DNA of 49,499 bases from NCBI GenBank assembly GCA_002068015.1, contig MVRV01000036.1, positions 1-49,499 of the forward strand, written 5' to 3'. This document shows positions 17,246 to 24,638 of this stretch, piece by piece; position 1 is the first letter of the stretch; each line of letters begins with the position of its first letter. The notes under the pieces were generated by a model. The model was not told where the DNA came from and did no database searches. It saw only the letters and a list, made by a program, of their open reading frames with translations. The stretch comes from Smithella sp. PtaU1.Bin162. Its GTDB lineage: Bacteria > Desulfobacterota > Syntrophia > Syntrophales > Smithellaceae. Position numbers and translations under genes: made by a program.

Positions 17246-17683
17246 ATGGCTGATACACTTAAGATAGCCCAAGACGTGTTTGCAAGAATTCAAAAAGAGT
17301 TTCCTCACCTTTCAATGCGTATACATAACGACCAGCCAGTTGAATTAAGCATGGATATTCCAAAGCAGGAGGGGCTTAATTTTGATATATATTTAAATTT
17401 GCAAAACAATGACGAGCTGCATTTAATGGCGGGAAATTTTTTTTGGTTAGAATGGTTTCCGTGTACCAAGGGGGAGAAAGTTGAAGAGTACTTGGCCGCA
17501 GTTTTGGGATTGATTTCAGGAAAGTATCGCATCTGTGAGCATTATCGAGGGAAGAAGGCGGTTAGAGCTGAATTGCAGGTACAAGGAAAAGATGGAAAGT
17601 GGAAGACAATTGGAGCATGGTCTAAATTGTCATTGCCATTTCCCTGTAGAAAACATTATCAAATATTGCAAAACGTTTCTTAG
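17246..17683 (+). CDS. Small hypothetical protein
   Basis: 145 residues, soluble, alpha/beta, with conserved-looking NDELHLMAGNFFWLEWFPCT and a polar C-terminus. It has the look of a stand-alone immunity or SUKH-like protein; not assigned. Sole gene of a module only about 0.6 kb long. The ATG directly follows junction copy 7 with no clear ribosome site. Confidence 0.6.
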   Translation: MADTLKIAQDVFARIQKEFPHLSMRIHNDQPVELSMDIPKQEGLNFDIYLNLQNNDELHLMAGNFFWLEWFPCTKGEKVEEYLAAVLGLISGKYRICEHYRGKKAVRAELQVQGKDGKWKTIGAWSKLSLPFPCRKHYQILQNVS

Positions 17684-17719
17684 TCGTACTCGTGCATCTA
17701 ATAGATAGAGCCGATAGAC

Positions 17720-17860
17720 GAATGTGACTTACATAACACGATGATAAACAATACATTACAGAATAAAATATTTCTTGTTACTTTCGGCTGGGCGATGGAT
17801 GCGCTACAGGCGTACGATGGAAAAAACAATGGCGTCGCTTGTCAGTTGGCTTGAATAAAT
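17720..17860 (+). repeat. miaB-5'-like junction repeat, copy 8
   Basis: CATAACACG then ATG 17741 and an uninterrupted 37-codon frame to TGA 17852: MINNTLQNKIFLVTFGWAMD, then ALQAYDGKNNGVACQLA. Here the cysteine position (17789-17791) is TGG, so the reading frame passes through. DNA GATGCGCTACAGGCGTAC is shared with the 18.97 kb copy except for one base. Confidence 0.8.
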
Positions 17861-17914
17861 TATATGAAACCGGCATAGACTTATTAAACGATTTAATAGA
17901 CATTTGTTAATAAA

Positions 17915-18907
17915 ATGAAATGTATTTACTGTCTTCAAAAAGATAATTCTAAATTCAAAAATAGGGAACACGTCCTGCCTCAATCGTTTGGCAAATTCAG
18001 GAACAATTTAGTCTTAAACGGGATAGTCTGCGACGACTGTAATGAATTTTTTGGGAAAAACCTTGAAGTGGCTTTAGCAAGGGATACTTATGAGGGCAGT
18101 GTTGCTCGCTATAAATTCGGGATAAAACCCGTCAAGGAATTCAAATTTTTTGGGAAAAACAGCCAAATCATAACTAAGATTGAAGACGGCGCATTAAAAG
18201 GGGCGTATGCGTATCGGGAATATGACAAAAACTCAGGCAAAATTGTTATAAAACCAGTTCCTCAAGTTGGTTTTCTAAAATCGGGCACAGAAGAGTATGA
18301 TTTTTTTCCTTTAGATAAGATACCGAGTGCAAAATTTTTCGATAATAAACGTTACTGTATCGGCACAGAAAAAGGATTCGCGGTATTAGGATGTGACCAA
18401 GAATCAGCAAATAAGGCATTACAAGACAAAGGCTATTTCTTAATGGGGGAGGCAGCACGAGAATCTATAACTCCCGGTCAATCCAGAATGTTTGGAAGAA
18501 TTGACCAGACGATCATGCGAGCAGTTGCAAAGATAGGATTTAATTATTTAGCTTCCCAAGAAGGTCCTGATTTTGTATTGCGGTCAGATTTTGATTCTAT
18601 ACGGAAATACATTCGCTACGGGGAAAGTTTAAGCCATTCGGAGCCATTTATATCTAAAGAGGCTATTACTCCTGATGAGAAAATAGATGGCTATCGAAGA
18701 CTTGGACATGTCATTTTGATAAATCGTATGCCCAATTCTTCGGCTATTTATGCCTTTGTTTCTTTATTTAACCTGGCGACGTATTCTTTTTGTCTGACGG
18801 AGAATATTTCAGATAGTCGAGACGTTATTGTGGGGCATTTGTTCAGGATATCTGATGGCGAAATAGAAAAATTTAATTTGAGAAGAAGTAGGGGGGATGA
18901 ACAATAG
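17915..18907 (+). CDS. HNH endonuclease family protein
   Basis: 330 residues. The N-terminal 55 residues hold an HNH motif of the HNH_5 type: CIYCLQ, then REHVLPQSFG supplying the histidine, then CDDCNEFFG with the second cysteine pair and asparagine. The remaining 270 residues are an uncharacterised alpha/beta region. Such nucleases are frequent in defence islands, and a restriction role is likely but unproven. Weak ribosome site. Sole gene between junction copies 8 and 9. Confidence 0.75.
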   Translation: MKCIYCLQKDNSKFKNREHVLPQSFGKFRNNLVLNGIVCDDCNEFFGKNLEVALARDTYEGSVARYKFGIKPVKEFKFFGKNSQIITKIEDGALKGAYAYREYDKNSGKIVIKPVPQVGFLKSGTEEYDFFPLDKIPSAKFFDNKRYCIGTEKGFAVLGCDQESANKALQDKGYFLMGEAARESITPGQSRMFGRIDQTIMRAVAKIGFNYLASQEGPDFVLRSDFDSIRKYIRYGESLSHSEPFISKEAITPDEKIDGYRRLGHVILINRMPNSSAIYAFVSLFNLATYSFCLTENISDSRDVIVGHLFRISDGEIEKFNLRRSRGDEQ

Positions 18908-18934
18908 TCACACGCGTTCATCTCGAAGACCGAT

Positions 18935-19082
18935 GAATGCGTAAAGGATATTTACGTAACATTATGGAAAATAACGAAGTAAAAAATAAAAAAGTCTACC
19001 TTCAAACCTATGGCTGACAGATGGACGCGCTACAGGCGTACTATGGAAGGCGTGTTAAAGCGGATTGCTGAGATTGGGTAAA
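18935..19082 (+). repeat. miaB-5'-like junction repeat, copy 9 (putative left end of the large element)
   Basis: CGTAACATT then ATG 18964: MENNEVKNKKVYLQTYG, TGA 19015-19017, QMDALQAYYG. In another frame TMEGVLKRIAEIG ends at TAA 19079. This is the best preserved copy: KKVYLQTYG-x-QM differs from a true MiaB start mainly by TGA in place of the cysteine codon. It is the last copy before the serine recombinase at 47.0 kb, so it is the natural left attachment site of that element. Confidence 0.85.
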
Positions 19083-19084
19083 TG

Positions 19085-19113
19085 CCTGTTGAATCTTACT
19101 GACAGGCTTTTTC
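19085..19113 (+). terminator. Rho-independent terminator
   Basis: GCCTGT, a ten-base loop, ACAGGC, then TTTTT. It lies directly after junction copy 9 and would stop transcription from the left array. Confidence 0.75.
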
Positions 19114-19165
19114 AGTGTGTTATAATGTTGCATAACGTACAATTCCGTAAATCGAGGTTTCCCTT

Positions 19166-19339
19166 ATGCTTCTGAAAGACTATCTGACTGTGAGGCAGGT
19201 CTCAAAAGAGCTTGGGCTTTCTGAATACCGGATTCGGCAATTAATCCGCGAAAAGCAGATTAAAGCTGTAAAAATCCGCTATTGGAAGGTTAAGAGGGAA
19301 GACTTAGAAAAGTTTATTAAATCGAGGAGTAATCTTTAG
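19166..19339 (+). CDS. Excisionase-family helix-turn-helix protein
   Basis: 57 residues: LTVRQVSKELGLSEYRIRQL is the winged helix-turn-helix, followed by KIRYWKVKREDLEKFI, the usual wing and C-terminal helix of excisionase/MerR-like binding domains. It is the first gene inside the element and may act as a recombination directionality factor or repressor. Its last 48 bases are present again at 20022-20071. Confidence 0.8.
   Translation: MLLKDYLTVRQVSKELGLSEYRIRQLIREKQIKAVKIRYWKVKREDLEKFIKSRSNL
19292..19339 (+). repeat. Direct repeat, 3' end of HTH gene, left copy
   Basis: Encodes KREDLEKFIKSRSNL and stop. It matches 20024-20071 (KREDLERFIKSRCNV and stop) at about three quarters of positions. 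The two copies bracket the cyclase-like gene. Confidence 0.8.
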
Positions 19340-19342
19340 GAT

Positions 19343-20005
19343 ATGCCAGTTAGTAATTTTGATGGGGAAACCTTTGTTGCCTTCATGGATATATCAGGCT
19401 TCAAAGAATTAATGAAGAAAGATAATAGGGCTTGGGAAGCTCTCAATAGCTTTTATTCCCTTGGTTATATGGTTTTGGGTGATAGGACTACAAATATTGT
19501 TTCTTCAAAAGTTGAGGGTATTTTTGTATCAGATTGTGGAATCTTATTTGTTAATAGCAACGGAACAGCGATTGAAAAATTGAATTTATTACTCAAGAAA
19601 GTTATGGAGATTAACAAAGGGATGTTGTCACGTGACTTTATGCTGACGACATCAATAGCATATGGGCATTTTAAATATCAAAACAGAATTGAATTTGAGG
19701 GTATAGAAAAGAATGCGGTTTATGGTGGGGCTTATCTGGATGCCTATGCAGACGCTGAGATTGGCAATCCGCATATTCAGCCGGGTCAATGCAGAATAGT
19801 AAAGAATAAATTGCCTCAGGAAGTTGTCACTGAAATTGAGACGGCAAGGGATGGAATATTTGAAAAAATTGAGAAAGAAAGAGAACACTACTATTTTTAC
19901 TGGAATGTTAGCCGAAAAACTGAAATTGAAGATTTCAAAAGCAACTATCGTGATTCGTATCGCTTGAAGTATCAGGGAATGCTTAAAGCGCTTAAAGGGA
20001 ATTGA
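19343..20005 (+). CDS. Nucleotide-cyclase-like protein
   Basis: 220 residues. FVAFMDISGFKELM near the N-terminus matches the first metal-binding strand of class III nucleotidyl cyclases (Asp16). FVSDCGILFV (Asp64) sits where the second metal-binding Asp lies in the FMDxxGFK/SDS family found beside defence genes. The canonical adenylyl-cyclase base and transition-state residues are not obvious, so catalysis is uncertain. Flanked by the HTH direct repeats and directly before hsdM. A signalling or sensing role in defence is an inference. Confidence 0.55.
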   Translation: MPVSNFDGETFVAFMDISGFKELMKKDNRAWEALNSFYSLGYMVLGDRTTNIVSSKVEGIFVSDCGILFVNSNGTAIEKLNLLLKKVMEINKGMLSRDFMLTTSIAYGHFKYQNRIEFEGIEKNAVYGGAYLDAYADAEIGNPHIQPGQCRIVKNKLPQEVVTEIETARDGIFEKIEKEREHYYFYWNVSRKTEIEDFKSNYRDSYRLKYQGMLKALKGN

Positions 20006-20023
20006 TTTCTCTCGTTTCTTCCT

Positions 20024-20071
20024 AAGAGAGAAGATTTGGAAAGGTTTATTAAGAGCCGCTGTAATGTTTAG
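20024..20071 (+). repeat. Direct repeat, 3' end of HTH gene, right copy
   Basis: Remnant reading KREDLERFIKSRCNV then TAG, without the rest of the HTH gene. It shows that the 0.7 kb cyclase-like segment was inserted into, or recombined with, a second excisionase gene that once preceded hsdM. Confidence 0.75.
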
Positions 20072-20089
20072 GCATAAAGGGGTATTTTA

Positions 20090-22510
20090 ATGGCAATAAA
20101 GAAATCTAAGTTATATAGCTCTCTATGGAAAAGTTGCGACGAGCTTCGCGGTGGCATGGACGCTTCGCAATATAAAGATTACGTCCTTGTCCTGTTGTTT
20201 ATCAAATACATTTCTGATAAGTATGCAGGTGTTCCATATGCGCCGATTACTGTTCCCAAAGGTGCTTCTTTTAAGGACATGGTTGCCTTAAAAGGAAAGC
20301 CAACAATTGGTGATGACATTAACAAGAAGATAGTTGGAAAGATTGCCGAAGCAAACAAGCTTACAGGCACAATTGATGTTGCCGACTTTAACAACTCCGA
20401 TAAGCTCGGCAGCGGTCAAGAGATGGTCAAGAAGCTATCGAACCTTATCGCCATATTTGAAAATCCTACATTAGATTTTAGCAAGAACAGGGCAGAGGGC
20501 GATGACATTCTCGGGGACGCTTATGAATATCTGATGCGAAACTTCGCGACAGAAAGCGGCAAGAGCAAGGGACAATTCTATACACCTGCTGAAGTAAGCC
20601 GTGTAATTGCAAAGATAATCGGTGTAAATGAAAAATCTTCTCCGTCCACGACGGTGTACGACCCGACCTGTGGCTCAGGCTCGCTTTTATTAAAAGTAGG
20701 TGATGAGGCAAAAAAGAGCATCAGTTTATACGGACAAGAAATGGATGTGGCGACGGCAGGCCTTGCCAGAATGAATCTTGTCTTGCACAACCACGCCTCA
20801 GACATACTCAGCATCAAGCAAGGCAACACAATAAGCAATCCTCTGCATTGCGATGAAAATGATAGGTTAAAGACATTCGATTTTGTCGTTGCAAATCCAC
20901 CTTTCAGCTATAAGTCATGGAGTAGCGGGCTTACGCAAGACGACGGGACTATAAGCGATAAATATGAGCGGTTCAAGAATTACGGTGTCCCGCCAAAGAA
21001 GAATGGAGATTATGCTTTTCTGCTTCATATAATCAAATCATTAAAGACAAAAGGCAAGGGCGCGTGCATTTTACCGCATGGTGTTTTATTCCGTGGCAAT
21101 TCTGAGGCTGAGATACGAGCCAATATTATACGGAAAGGTTATATCAAGGGGATTATTGGGCTTCCTGCCAATTTGTTTTATGGCACTGGAATACCTGCGT
21201 GCATTGTTATTTTAGACAAAGAAAATGCCGATAATCGCAAAGGCATCTTCATGATTGATGCCAGTAAAAGCTTTATTAAAGACGGGAACAAGAATCGTCT
21301 CCGCGAACAGGATATTCATAAGATAGTCGATGTTTTTAATAATACTATTGAGCTTGAGAAATATAGCCGCATGGTCTCAGTCGTGGAAATCGAGAAGAAT
21401 GACTTTAATCTAAATATCCCGCGATATATTGACAGCCAAGATGAAGAGGACATACATAACATCGAGTCGCACTTGCTCGGCGAGATTCCTTCACAGGATA
21501 TAGATGAGCTGGAATCTTATTGGGAGGTTTGCCCATCATTAAGGAAGGCATTGTTTAGTAAAGGCTCTCGCGCAAATTCTGTAAAGCTTCATGTGGCGAA
21601 TGATGCAGTAAAGGAAACCATATTTTCAAATGCTGAATTTATTGCGTATGGAAAAAAGGTCGGCGGTGTATTTAATAATTGGCGCAACAAGACAGTCCCA
21701 AAATTAAAGAAGATAGCGGTAGAGGACAAGCCAAAAGAGTTAATAAAAGACATATCAGAAGATTTACTTTCAGCTTTTTCAAATCTTAAACTGATAGACA
21801 AATATGACATCTACCAGCACCTCATGGCTTATTGGCAAGAAACCATGCAGGACGATGTTTATGCGTTGGTCGATGATGGTTGGGATGCCGGGCATGAAAT
21901 TGAAAGGCAAGAGAAGAAAGGCGAATGGGATGGCCGTGTAATACCCAAATCGTTAATCATTGCTCGTTATTTTTCATCTGAACAGAAAGCTGTTGATGAG
22001 CTGGAAGCCGGGCGTGATGTGTTTACTCAACAGATGGAAGAGATGGCTGAAGAGCACGGCAGTGAAGGCGGCCTGCTATATGAAGTTAAGAATGATAAAG
22101 ACAAGATTACTAAAGCTCTTGTGACAAAACGTTTGAAGGAAATTAAGGGCGACAAGGACGCGGAAGACGAGCTTAAGATTCTCGAAAAATATCAGGCTCT
22201 TTTAGAACAAGAGGCTGAAGCTAATCATGCAATTGATGCGGCAAAAAATGCGCTTGGCAAGAAAGTTGTGGCTAAATATAAAGCCCTGACTGAGGCAGAA
22301 ATAAAGACTCTTGTCGTCGATGATAAATGGATAGCGACAATAGAAAAAGATGTGAAGGCGGAAATGGAACGGATTAGCCAGCGGTTAACAGGAAGGATTA
22401 AGGAATTGGTTGAGCGTTACGAAAAACCATTGCCGAAGCTTGCTTCTGATACTAAGAAATTAATGGATAAAGTGGATAATCACCTCAAGAAGATGGGATA
22501 CAAATGGTGA
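20090..22510 (+). CDS. hsdM: Type I restriction-modification methyltransferase subunit
   Basis: 806 residues. HsdM N-terminal helical domain 1-150 (LYSSLWKSCDELRGGMDASQ). N6-adenine methyltransferase domain with SAM motif DPTCGSGSLLL near residue 191 and catalytic NPPF near residue 268. A long C-terminal extension (residues about 450-806) is charged and coiled-coil-like. This long form is typical of type I-B/I-C-like systems that end with RITGRIKELxERY. AAAGGGG precedes the ATG. Overlaps hsdS by seven bases, so translation is coupled. Confidence 0.93.
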   Translation: MAIKKSKLYSSLWKSCDELRGGMDASQYKDYVLVLLFIKYISDKYAGVPYAPITVPKGASFKDMVALKGKPTIGDDINKKIVGKIAEANKLTGTIDVADFNNSDKLGSGQEMVKKLSNLIAIFENPTLDFSKNRAEGDDILGDAYEYLMRNFATESGKSKGQFYTPAEVSRVIAKIIGVNEKSSPSTTVYDPTCGSGSLLLKVGDEAKKSISLYGQEMDVATAGLARMNLVLHNHASDILSIKQGNTISNPLHCDENDRLKTFDFVVANPPFSYKSWSSGLTQDDGTISDKYERFKNYGVPPKKNGDYAFLLHIIKSLKTKGKGACILPHGVLFRGNSEAEIRANIIRKGYIKGIIGLPANLFYGTGIPACIVILDKENADNRKGIFMIDASKSFIKDGNKNRLREQDIHKIVDVFNNTIELEKYSRMVSVVEIEKNDFNLNIPRYIDSQDEEDIHNIESHLLGEIPSQDIDELESYWEVCPSLRKALFSKGSRANSVKLHVANDAVKETIFSNAEFIAYGKKVGGVFNNWRNKTVPKLKKIAVEDKPKELIKDISEDLLSAFSNLKLIDKYDIYQHLMAYWQETMQDDVYALVDDGWDAGHEIERQEKKGEWDGRVIPKSLIIARYFSSEQKAVDELEAGRDVFTQQMEEMAEEHGSEGGLLYEVKNDKDKITKALVTKRLKEIKGDKDAEDELKILEKYQALLEQEAEANHAIDAAKNALGKKVVAKYKALTEAEIKTLVVDDKWIATIEKDVKAEMERISQRLTGRIKELVERYEKPLPKLASDTKKLMDKVDNHLKKMGYKW

Positions 22511-23697
22511 CAGAAGTTCCCAAAGGATACAAAAGGACAGAAGTTGGAGTGATTCCCAAAGACTGGGACATAGACTTTGTGGGGAATCTTGCTTCAATCA
22601 CAACTGGCTCGAAAAATACTCAAGACAAGCGTGAAGATGGGCAGTATCCATTTTTTGTCCGTTCACAGATTGCAGAAAGAATAAATTCATTTTCCTATGA
22701 CGGGGAAGCAGTTTTAACAGCAGGTGATGGGGTTGGGACAGGGAAGGTTTTTCACTATATAAATGGCAAGTTTGATTATCATCAACGAGTTTATAAAATA
22801 AGTGATTTCAAGAAAAAATTGGATGGAAAGTTCTTTTACTTCTATTTCAGTAATCATTTTTATGCCCGAATTATGCAAATGACTGCAAAATCTTCCGTTG
22901 ATTCTATAAGAATGGAAATGATTGCGGATATGCAAATTCCATTACCGTCATATTCTGAACAAAAAGAAATTTCAACAGCATTAAATGATATTGCCCTTTT
23001 AGTTGACGATTTAGGAATGCTTATAAGAAAGAAGAAAAATCTAAAAAAGGGCGTAATGCATGAACTTTTGACTGGAAAAAAGCGATTGATTGGATTTAAA
23101 GATAAGTGGATAAAAAAACGCCTTGGCGAGATTGCTGAAATTCGAGATGGAACACATCAAACCCCTGAATATGTAGCCTCTGGAATTCCGTTTTATAGTG
23201 TCGAGAATGTAACAGCTAATGATTTTAAGAAAACAAAATTTATTTCTGAAAAAGAACATTCAGTCTTAACAAAAAGTTATCGAATTGAGAAGGGTGATAT
23301 TTTGATGACACGAATTGGCTCAATTGGTGACTGCAAATATGTTTATTGGGACGTTAATGCAAGTTTTTATGTAAGTCTTGCTTTATTAAAAGTTAAGAAA
23401 GGCTACTCTCCACAATTTATCGCGCATTATTCACAGTCAGCTTATTTCAAGAAAGAAATAGAATTGAACTCGCTACAATCAGCCATCCCAAAGAAAATTA
23501 ATCTCGGGCAAATATCAAACGTCAATCTGGAAATCCCAGAAACTCAAGAAGAACAACAAGCCATCGCCCTGATTCTTTCAGATATGGACGTTGAAATTGA
23601 GGAACTTGAGCAGAAACTTGATAAATACAAGGCAATCAAGCAGGGATTAATGCAGGAATTATTAACCGGAAAGAGAAGGCTGGTGACTGCCGAATGA
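22504..23697 (+). CDS. hsdS: Type I restriction-modification specificity subunit
   Basis: 397 residues with two target-recognition domains (about 10-170 and 205-375). Each is followed by the conserved helical spacer: LKKGVMHELLTGKKRL after the first and IKQGLMQELLTGKRRL after the second. The near-identical spacers are the usual internal repeats of HsdS. The bipartite target sequence cannot be read from this. Overlaps hsdM by seven bases and the next gene by four. Confidence 0.93.
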   Translation: MVTEVPKGYKRTEVGVIPKDWDIDFVGNLASITTGSKNTQDKREDGQYPFFVRSQIAERINSFSYDGEAVLTAGDGVGTGKVFHYINGKFDYHQRVYKISDFKKKLDGKFFYFYFSNHFYARIMQMTAKSSVDSIRMEMIADMQIPLPSYSEQKEISTALNDIALLVDDLGMLIRKKKNLKKGVMHELLTGKKRLIGFKDKWIKKRLGEIAEIRDGTHQTPEYVASGIPFYSVENVTANDFKKTKFISEKEHSVLTKSYRIEKGDILMTRIGSIGDCKYVYWDVNASFYVSLALLKVKKGYSPQFIAHYSQSAYFKKEIELNSLQSAIPKKINLGQISNVNLEIPETQEEQQAIALILSDMDVEIEELEQKLDKYKAIKQGLMQELLTGKRRLVTAE

Positions 23698-24626
23698 ATA
23701 TAAGAAACTATTACCGCGTCATGCTCGGAAGGAAAAGTGCTCATGCCGAGGAATGCTTTAAAGGCAATTTTATCGGCGTTGACTTCGAGGTAAACATGAG
23801 CCTCGAAGGTAAATTGCCGGAAGACTGGCGATTATTCAATAAAGAATTTGTCCCGATATTTCTTAAGAATCATCCTAATAAAACCAAAGTCTCGGCAGGC
23901 CTTGCTTGTGGTGCATTATGGACAGTGGCTAAAGGTATCAAGGTCGGTGATATTGTCCTTTGCCCTAACGGCTCGGGTAGTTATCTGGTCGGTGAAGTGT
24001 TGGATGATTACAGTTACCATCCAAAGGAAGTTTTACCGCATAGAAGAACAGTAAAATGGTATTCGAAAGCTATCGAGCGCGCTTCAATGAGTCAGGCTTT
24101 ACAAAATTCAACCGGCTCTATTGGTACTATAAGCACTATCACTAAGTTTTCTGAAGAGATTGAGCGGCTGATTGCTGGCAGTGCCCCTGCGACAATTATT
24201 GCGACTGATGATACAGTTGAAGACCCGTCGGTGTTTGCGCTGGAAGAACACCTCGAAGAATTTCTTATCGAAAACTGGAAACAGACTGAACTTGGTAAGA
24301 ACTATAACATTTATGAAGAAGACGGCGAGCTTGTAGGCCAGCAGTATCCAACAGACACGGGCGCGATTGATATTCTTGCTATTAGCAAGAACAAAAAGGA
24401 GTTGCTTGTTGTCGAGCTTAAAAAAGGCAGGGCAAGCGACCATGTCATCGGGCAAATACAAAGATATATGGGCTATGTCCTTCAGGAATTAGCTGAAGAT
24501 GGTCAGGCAGTTAAAGGGATAATTATTGCGCTGGAAGATGATATTCGTCTCCGTCGCGCCCTCGCTGTCACAAGAGATATAGAGTTTTATCGCTATCAGG
24601 TTAGTTTCAAACTTTTTAAAAATTAA
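23694..24626 (+). CDS. NucS-like PD-(D/E)XK protein inside the hsd operon
   Basis: 310 residues. The N-terminal half (residues 1-130, MNIRNYYRVMLGRKSAHAEE, GIKVGDIVLCPNGSGSYLVG) looks like a PUA/EVE-type small beta domain. The C-terminal half has DTGAIDILAISKNKKELLVV followed by ELKKGRASD, the D-(X)n-ExK core of NucS/DUF91 nucleases. It overlaps hsdS by ATGA and precedes hsdR, so it is part of the restriction operon. It may add cleavage or DNA-end sensing. Its presence between S and R is a known but uncommon arrangement. Confidence 0.7.
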   Translation: MNIRNYYRVMLGRKSAHAEECFKGNFIGVDFEVNMSLEGKLPEDWRLFNKEFVPIFLKNHPNKTKVSAGLACGALWTVAKGIKVGDIVLCPNGSGSYLVGEVLDDYSYHPKEVLPHRRTVKWYSKAIERASMSQALQNSTGSIGTISTITKFSEEIERLIAGSAPATIIATDDTVEDPSVFALEEHLEEFLIENWKQTELGKNYNIYEEDGELVGQQYPTDTGAIDILAISKNKKELLVVELKKGRASDHVIGQIQRYMGYVLQELAEDGQAVKGIIIALEDDIRLRRALAVTRDIEFYRYQVSFKLFKN

Positions 24627-24638
24627 AAGGAATCACCA

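Noticed and set aside
15155..19017. TGA in TYG-TGA-QM read as selenocysteine replacing the MiaB cysteine
   Set aside because: The frames end or shift within about 20 codons after the TGA, one copy has TGG and another TCG, and no selenocysteine insertion hairpin is evident. These are broken 5' ends, not selenoprotein genes.
6775..19082. Classical integron attC sites between the modules
   Set aside because: No GTTRRRY/RYYYAAC core pairs with palindromic spacers at the junctions and no tyrosine IntI. The junctions align instead to a protein-coding start.
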